A stretch of 64,000 nt of DNA from Pelomonas paludis. Lineage in GTDB: Bacteria > Pseudomonadota > Gammaproteobacteria > Burkholderiales > Burkholderiaceae_C. A model generated the notes under the pieces. It was not told the origin of the DNA. It searched no databases and saw only the letters and a list, made by a program, of their open reading frames with translations. The translations under genes and the position numbers were made by a program. The stretch is from contig NZ_JBDPZD010000002.1 in assembly GCF_039872745.1 (NCBI RefSeq), forward strand, positions 1,129,846 to 1,193,845, written 5' to 3'. How positions within the stretch are numbered: the stretch's first letter is position 1; each line of letters begins with the position of its first letter. Positions 60,607 through 64,000 of the stretch are shown piece after piece.

Positions 60607-60885
60607 TTACTTCTTCCCGGCCTTCTTGTCGGCCGGGTGGCCCTTGAAGGTACGGGTCAGTGCGAATTCACCCAGCTTGTGGCCGACCATCTGGTCAGAC
60701 ACATAGACCGGCACGTGCTGCTTGCCGTTGTGCACGGCGATCGTGAGACCGATGAACTCGGGCAGGATCGTCGAGCGGCGCGACCAGGTCTTGATGGGCT
60801 TCTTGTCCTTGTTGGCCACGGCCTTGTCGACCTTGGCTGCCAAGTGGTGGTCCACGAAGGGACCCTTTTTGAGGGAACGAGCCAT
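60607..60885 (-). CDS. rpsS: 30S ribosomal protein S19
   Basis: 92 residues, MARSLKKGPFVDHHLAAKVD with TWSRRSTILPEFIGLTIAVH and HKLGEFALTRTFKGH. It is in the head of the small subunit and pairs with S13. Length equals E. coli S19. Confidence 0.98.
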   Translation of the reverse strand: MARSLKKGPFVDHHLAAKVDKAVANKDKKPIKTWSRRSTILPEFIGLTIAVHNGKQHVPVYVSDQMVGHKLGEFALTRTFKGHPADKKAGKK

Positions 60886-60900
60886 GTCCGTCTTCCCTTC

Positions 60901-61725
60901 TTATTTCTTGCGACGCGAGACGATGAAGGTCTGCGTGCGCTTGTTGTTGCGGGTGCGATAGCCCTTGGTCAGCGTGTTCCATGGGGACACGGGGACCTGG
61001 CCTTCGCCGGTACGGCCTTCACCACCACCGTGCGGGTGATCCACCGGGTTCATGGCAACGCCACGAACGGTCGGACGGATGCCCTTCCAGCGGATCGCGC
61101 CGGCCTTGCCGTATTGGCGCAGGCTGTGCTCTTCGTTGCTCACTTCACCGATGGTGGCGCGGCAATCAATGTGCACACGGCGGACTTCACCGGAGCGCAG
61201 GCGGATCTGGGCGTAGACGCCTTCACGAGCCATCAGCACTGCCGACGCACCCGCGGAGCGGATCATCTGCGCACCCTTGCCAGGCAGCAGTTCGATGCAG
61301 TGGATGGTGGAACCGACGGGGATGTTGCGGATCGGGAGGGTGTTGCCAGCCTTGATCGGCGCTTCAGCGCCGCTCACGACGGTGGAACCGACTTCCAGAC
61401 CACGCGGGGCAATGATGTAGCGACGCTCGCCGTCGGCATAGCACACCAGGGCGATGTGGGCCGTGCGGTTCGGGTCGTACTCGATACGCTCAACCTTGGC
61501 CGGAATGCCGTCCTTGTTGCGCACGAAGTCCACAACACGGTAGTGGTGCTTGTGACCACCGCCCTTGTGGCGCATCGTGATGTGGCCGTTGTTGTTGCGG
61601 CCGGAGTTCTGCTTCTGCGGCTCCAGCAGCGGGGCATAGCCCTCGCCCTTGTGCAGGTGCTTGTGCACCACCTTGACCACGGCACGGCGGCCGGGCGAAG
61701 TGGGCTTGACTTTGACGATGGCCAT
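60901..61725 (-). CDS. rplB: 50S ribosomal protein L2
   Basis: 274 residues, starting MAIVKVKPTSPGRRAVVKVV, with the conserved AMNPVDHPHGGGEGR block whose His is close to the peptidyl transferase centre. Its start is directly next to the rplW stop. Confidence 0.98.
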   Translation of the reverse strand: MAIVKVKPTSPGRRAVVKVVHKHLHKGEGYAPLLEPQKQNSGRNNNGHITMRHKGGGHKHHYRVVDFVRNKDGIPAKVERIEYDPNRTAHIALVCYADGERRYIIAPRGLEVGSTVVSGAEAPIKAGNTLPIRNIPVGSTIHCIELLPGKGAQMIRSAGASAVLMAREGVYAQIRLRSGEVRRVHIDCRATIGEVSNEEHSLRQYGKAGAIRWKGIRPTVRGVAMNPVDHPHGGGEGRTGEGQVPVSPWNTLTKGYRTRNNKRTQTFIVSRRKK

Positions 61726-62043
61726 TTACGCAGCCTCCCCGGAGAAGTTCAGCTCTTGACCGGCCTTGAGGGCCACATAGGCCTTCTTGACGTGATCGCG
61801 GCGGCCGGGACGACCACCGAAACGCTTGGTCTTGCCCTTGACGTTCACCACGCTGACGGACTCGACTTCGACCTTGAACAGCAGCTCAACAGCCGCCTTG
61901 ATCTCGGGCTTGGTGGCAGAACGCAGGACCTTGAACAGGACCTGGTTGTGCTTCTCGGCAACTTGCGTGGCCTTTTCCGAGACGATGGGCGCGAGCAGCA
62001 CCTGGGCCAGACGGCCTTCATCAAACTTAGGCGTCGTGCTCAT
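61726..62043 (-). CDS. rplW: 50S ribosomal protein L23
   Basis: 105 residues with LLAPIVSEKATQVAEKHNQVLFKV and VNVKGKTKRFGGRPGRRDHVKKAYV. It docks trigger factor and SRP at the tunnel exit. It overlaps rplD by 4 bp. Confidence 0.97.
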   Translation of the reverse strand: MSTTPKFDEGRLAQVLLAPIVSEKATQVAEKHNQVLFKVLRSATKPEIKAAVELLFKVEVESVSVVNVKGKTKRFGGRPGRRDHVKKAYVALKAGQELNFSGEAA

Positions 62044-62660
62044 GCCAGCATCTCCTTGAGTTGCTCGACAGCCGCCTTGGTCACCAGCACCTTCTTGTAG
62101 TGCACCAGGGACAGCGGATCGGCATAACGGGGTTCGACGACCAGCACGTTGGCGAGGTTACGCGACGCCAGGAAGAGGTTGTCATCCACCTGATCGGCAA
62201 TCACGAGCACCGAGTCCAGGCCCATGGCCTTGAACTTGGCAGCCAGCAGCTTGGTCTTGGGCGCTTCGACGGTGATCGAATCGACCACAGCGAGGCGACC
62301 TTCGCGAGCCAGCTGCGACAGGATCGCAGCAATACCGGCGCGGTACATCTTCTTGTTGACCTTGTGGGCGAAGTTCTCGTCCGGACGGTTCGGGAAGATT
62401 CGGCCGCCCCCACGCCACAGCGGCGAGGAGGTCATACCGGCGCGGGCGTTACCCGTACCCTTTTGGCGGAACGGCTTCTTGGTCGAGTGGCTGACCTCGC
62501 CGCGATCCTTCTGAGCACGCGTGCCTTGACGGGCATTGGCCTGGTAGGCCACAACGACCTGGTGCACCAGGGCTTCGTTGTAATCGCGAGCGAAGACGGC
62601 ATCAGGCGCATCCACCTTGGACGTCGCCTGACCTTGTTCGTTCAGGAGCTCGAGCTGCAT
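62040..62660 (-). CDS. rplD: 50S ribosomal protein L4
   Basis: 206 residues with the long loop reaching the tunnel (RQGTRAQKDRGEVSHSTKKPFRQKGTGNARAGM). In E. coli L4 represses the S10 operon by binding its leader. It starts at the last base of the rplC stop. Confidence 0.98.
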   Translation of the reverse strand: MQLELLNEQGQATSKVDAPDAVFARDYNEALVHQVVVAYQANARQGTRAQKDRGEVSHSTKKPFRQKGTGNARAGMTSSPLWRGGGRIFPNRPDENFAHKVNKKMYRAGIAAILSQLAREGRLAVVDSITVEAPKTKLLAAKFKAMGLDSVLVIADQVDDNLFLASRNLANVLVVEPRYADPLSLVHYKKVLVTKAAVEQLKEMLA

Positions 62661-63325
62661 CAGTTGGCTCCCTTCTTAGCCTTGACGGCAGGGCGCACGA
62701 CGACGTGGCCGTTCTTGGCACCCGGCACAGCGCCGCGAACCAGCAGCAGCGAACGTGCTTCGTCAACGCGGACGATGTCGAGGTTCTGGACGCTGACAGT
62801 CTCGTCGCCCATGTGGCCGGTCATCTTCTTGCCGGGGAACACGCGACCCGGGTCCTGAGCCATCGAGATGGAGCCCGGGACGTTGTGCGAGCGGCTGTTA
62901 CCGTGCGAGGCGCGCTGCGAACTGAAGTTGTGGCGCTTGATGGTGCCTGCGTAGCCCTTACCGATCGACGTGCCCTGCACGTCAACCTTCTGGCCCGCGG
63001 CAAACAGCGTGGCAGGAACGGTGGCGCCAGCTTGGTACTGGGCGGCCACGTCGGCGCCGACGCGGAATTCCTTGAGGAGTTCACCGGCTTCGACGCCGGC
63101 CTTGGCCAAGTGGCCTGCCTCTGGCTTGGACACGCGCGACGCTTTGCGCGAACCGAACGCCACCTGGATGGCGTTGTAGCCGTCGGACGCTTCGGTCTTG
63201 ATCTGGGTCACGCGGTTGTTGGACACGTCCAGCACCGTCACAGGGATGGCATCGCCATCGTCCGTGAAGATGCGCATCATGCCCACCTTGCGGCCCAGCA
63301 ATCCGAGACGATTGCTAAGACTCAT
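62660..63325 (-). CDS. rplC: 50S ribosomal protein L3
   Basis: 221 residues starting MSLSNRLGLLGRKVGMMRIF, with the central loop GTIKRHNFSSQRASHGNSRSHNVPGSISMAQDPGRVFPGKKMTGHMG that reaches the peptidyl transferase centre. It is the first gene after a promoter at 63440-63468, so it heads the S10-type unit here in place of rpsJ. Confidence 0.98.
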   Translation of the reverse strand: MSLSNRLGLLGRKVGMMRIFTDDGDAIPVTVLDVSNNRVTQIKTEASDGYNAIQVAFGSRKASRVSKPEAGHLAKAGVEAGELLKEFRVGADVAAQYQAGATVPATLFAAGQKVDVQGTSIGKGYAGTIKRHNFSSQRASHGNSRSHNVPGSISMAQDPGRVFPGKKMTGHMGDETVSVQNLDIVRVDEARSLLLVRGAVPGAKNGHVVVRPAVKAKKGAN

Positions 63326-63344
63326 TGCTTTCTCCAGCCCAGCA

Positions 63345-63359
63345 GGTTCACGGTGAACC
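63345..63359 (-). promoter_or_regulatory. Small hairpin in the rplC leader
   Basis: GGTTCA-CGG-TGAACC, a perfect 6-bp stem with a triloop 20 bp before the rplC start codon. It is within the predicted leader of the S10-type transcript, where L4-type autoregulation would act in E. coli. Confidence 0.4.
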
Positions 63360-63439
63360 GCACCAAGCCTCTGTTAGACACACCCGACATCGATTGGCCG
63401 GGCGCCATGGATTCCCAGCAAAAGCCGGGAAAGCCCGCG

Positions 63440-63468
63440 ATTGTATGCGGCGCGTATGCGGCACGCAA
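63440..63468 (-). promoter_or_regulatory. Sigma-70 promoter upstream of rplC
   Basis: On the minus strand TTGCGT (63468-63463), 17-bp spacer, TACAAT (63445-63440). It gives a leader of about 108 nt for rplC. Confidence 0.7.
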
Positions 63469-63493
63469 CCGTTATTTCAAAGCCGCCATGAGA

Positions 63494-63513
63494 AACGGCC
63501 CCGAAGGGCCGTT
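63494..63513 (-). terminator. Terminator between rpsJ and rplC
   Basis: AACGGCCC (63494-63501) and GGGCCGTT (63506-63513) form a perfect 8-bp stem; on the minus strand the loop is TTCG and TTTCTC follows. It lies 40 bp after the rpsJ stop and directly before the rplC promoter. Confidence 0.7.
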
Positions 63514-63552
63514 GGAATCAGCCGGCAGCAGACGCCGCCGGATCTGAAACGC

Positions 63553-63864
63553 TCATTGCAGCTTGATCTCGACGTCGACACCTGCGGGCAGGTCGAGCTT
63601 CATCAGCGCGTCAACGGTCTTGTCCGTCGGGTCAACGATGTCCATCAGGCGCTGGTGCGTGCGGATCTCGAACTGGTCGCGGCTGGTCTTGTTGACGTGC
63701 GGCGAACGCAGGATGTCGAAACGCTCCAGGCGCGTCGGCAGGGGCACGGGGCCCTTGACGATGGCGCCGGTGCGCTTGGCGGTTTCAACGATTTCCAGAG
63801 CCGACTGGTCGATCAGCTTGTAGTCGAAGGCCTTGAGGCGAATGCGGATCTTTTGCTTTTGCAT
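63553..63864 (-). CDS. rpsJ: 30S ribosomal protein S10 / NusE
   Basis: 103 residues, the same length as E. coli S10, MQKQKIRIRLKAFDYKLIDQ with PLPTRLERFDILRSPHVNK. It also serves in antitermination as NusE. It follows tuf by 14 bp and is cut off from rplC by a terminator, so it belongs to the tuf (str-type) transcript. Confidence 0.98.
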   Translation of the reverse strand: MQKQKIRIRLKAFDYKLIDQSALEIVETAKRTGAIVKGPVPLPTRLERFDILRSPHVNKTSRDQFEIRTHQRLMDIVDPTDKTVDALMKLDLPAGVDVEIKLQ

Positions 63865-63878
63865 GGGGAGCCGCCTTC

Positions 63879-64000
<122 letters not shown>

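Overview
The window looks like the chromosome of a high-GC betaproteobacterium of the order Burkholderiales, most like the Roseateles/Mitsuaria/Rubrivivax/Leptothrix group. This rests on the ribosomal protein sequences (L22, S3 with a Gly/Arg/Ala tail, C+ type L36), the tuf-rpsJ arrangement and the gene repertoire. No tRNA, rRNA, CRISPR array or intact insertion sequence was seen. The assignment is inference from protein resemblance only.

Region 1 (1-9357). The 3' end of a GH2 beta-galactosidase-like gene is followed by a convergent seven-gene operon: HlyD/MacA-like adaptor, LolD/MacB-like ATPase, TolC-like channel, two FtsX/MacB-type permeases, an NtrC-family response regulator and an NtrY-like histidine kinase. 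A -24/-12 (sigma-54) element and an inverted-repeat enhancer candidate lie in front of the operon, which suggests a self-regulated efflux system.

Region 2 (9630-40000) is a large plant-polysaccharide utilisation region: two GH43, GH31 alpha-xylosidase, a flavin-dependent halogenase, GH27 alpha-galactosidase, a LysR regulator, the galactonate genes dgoD-dgoK-dgoA, a TonB-dependent receptor (frameshifted as read), GH35, GH95, an SGNH esterase with an ExoP-like domain, two tandem GH1 enzymes (one cytoplasmic, one exported), a GPH/MFS sugar transporter, GH67 alpha-glucuronidase and a LacI regulator. TonB receptor + GH35 + GH95 + GH31 + GH43 is the side-chain debranching set of known xyloglucan loci (Cellvibrio, Xanthomonas); GH67 and GH27 extend it to glucuronoxylan and galactosides. 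No backbone-cleaving endoglucanase is inside the window. Several operator-like repeats (twin LacI-like palindromes, paired LysR-type boxes, long inverted repeats) lie in the intergenic regions.

Region 3 (40337-48070) handles the released monosaccharides: uronate dehydrogenase, a ChvE-GguAB-type sugar ABC transporter, galT, galK and a GntR/FCD regulator form one operon. The binding protein ChvE is encoded separately on the opposite strand behind a highly structured leader that can fold as an H-type pseudoknot. Galactose can apparently be used by two routes (Leloir galTK and galactonate dgoDKA).

Region 4 (48279-64000) is the ribosomal superoperon on the minus strand, tuf-rpsJ // rplC...rpsQ // peroxiredoxin // rplN...secY-infA-rpmJ-rpsM-rpsK-rpsD-rpoA-rplQ. 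Internal promoters precede rplC and rplN, terminators follow rpsJ, rpsQ and rplQ, a peroxiredoxin gene is inserted between rpsQ and rplN, and a REP-like palindromic repeat lies between rpoA and rplQ.
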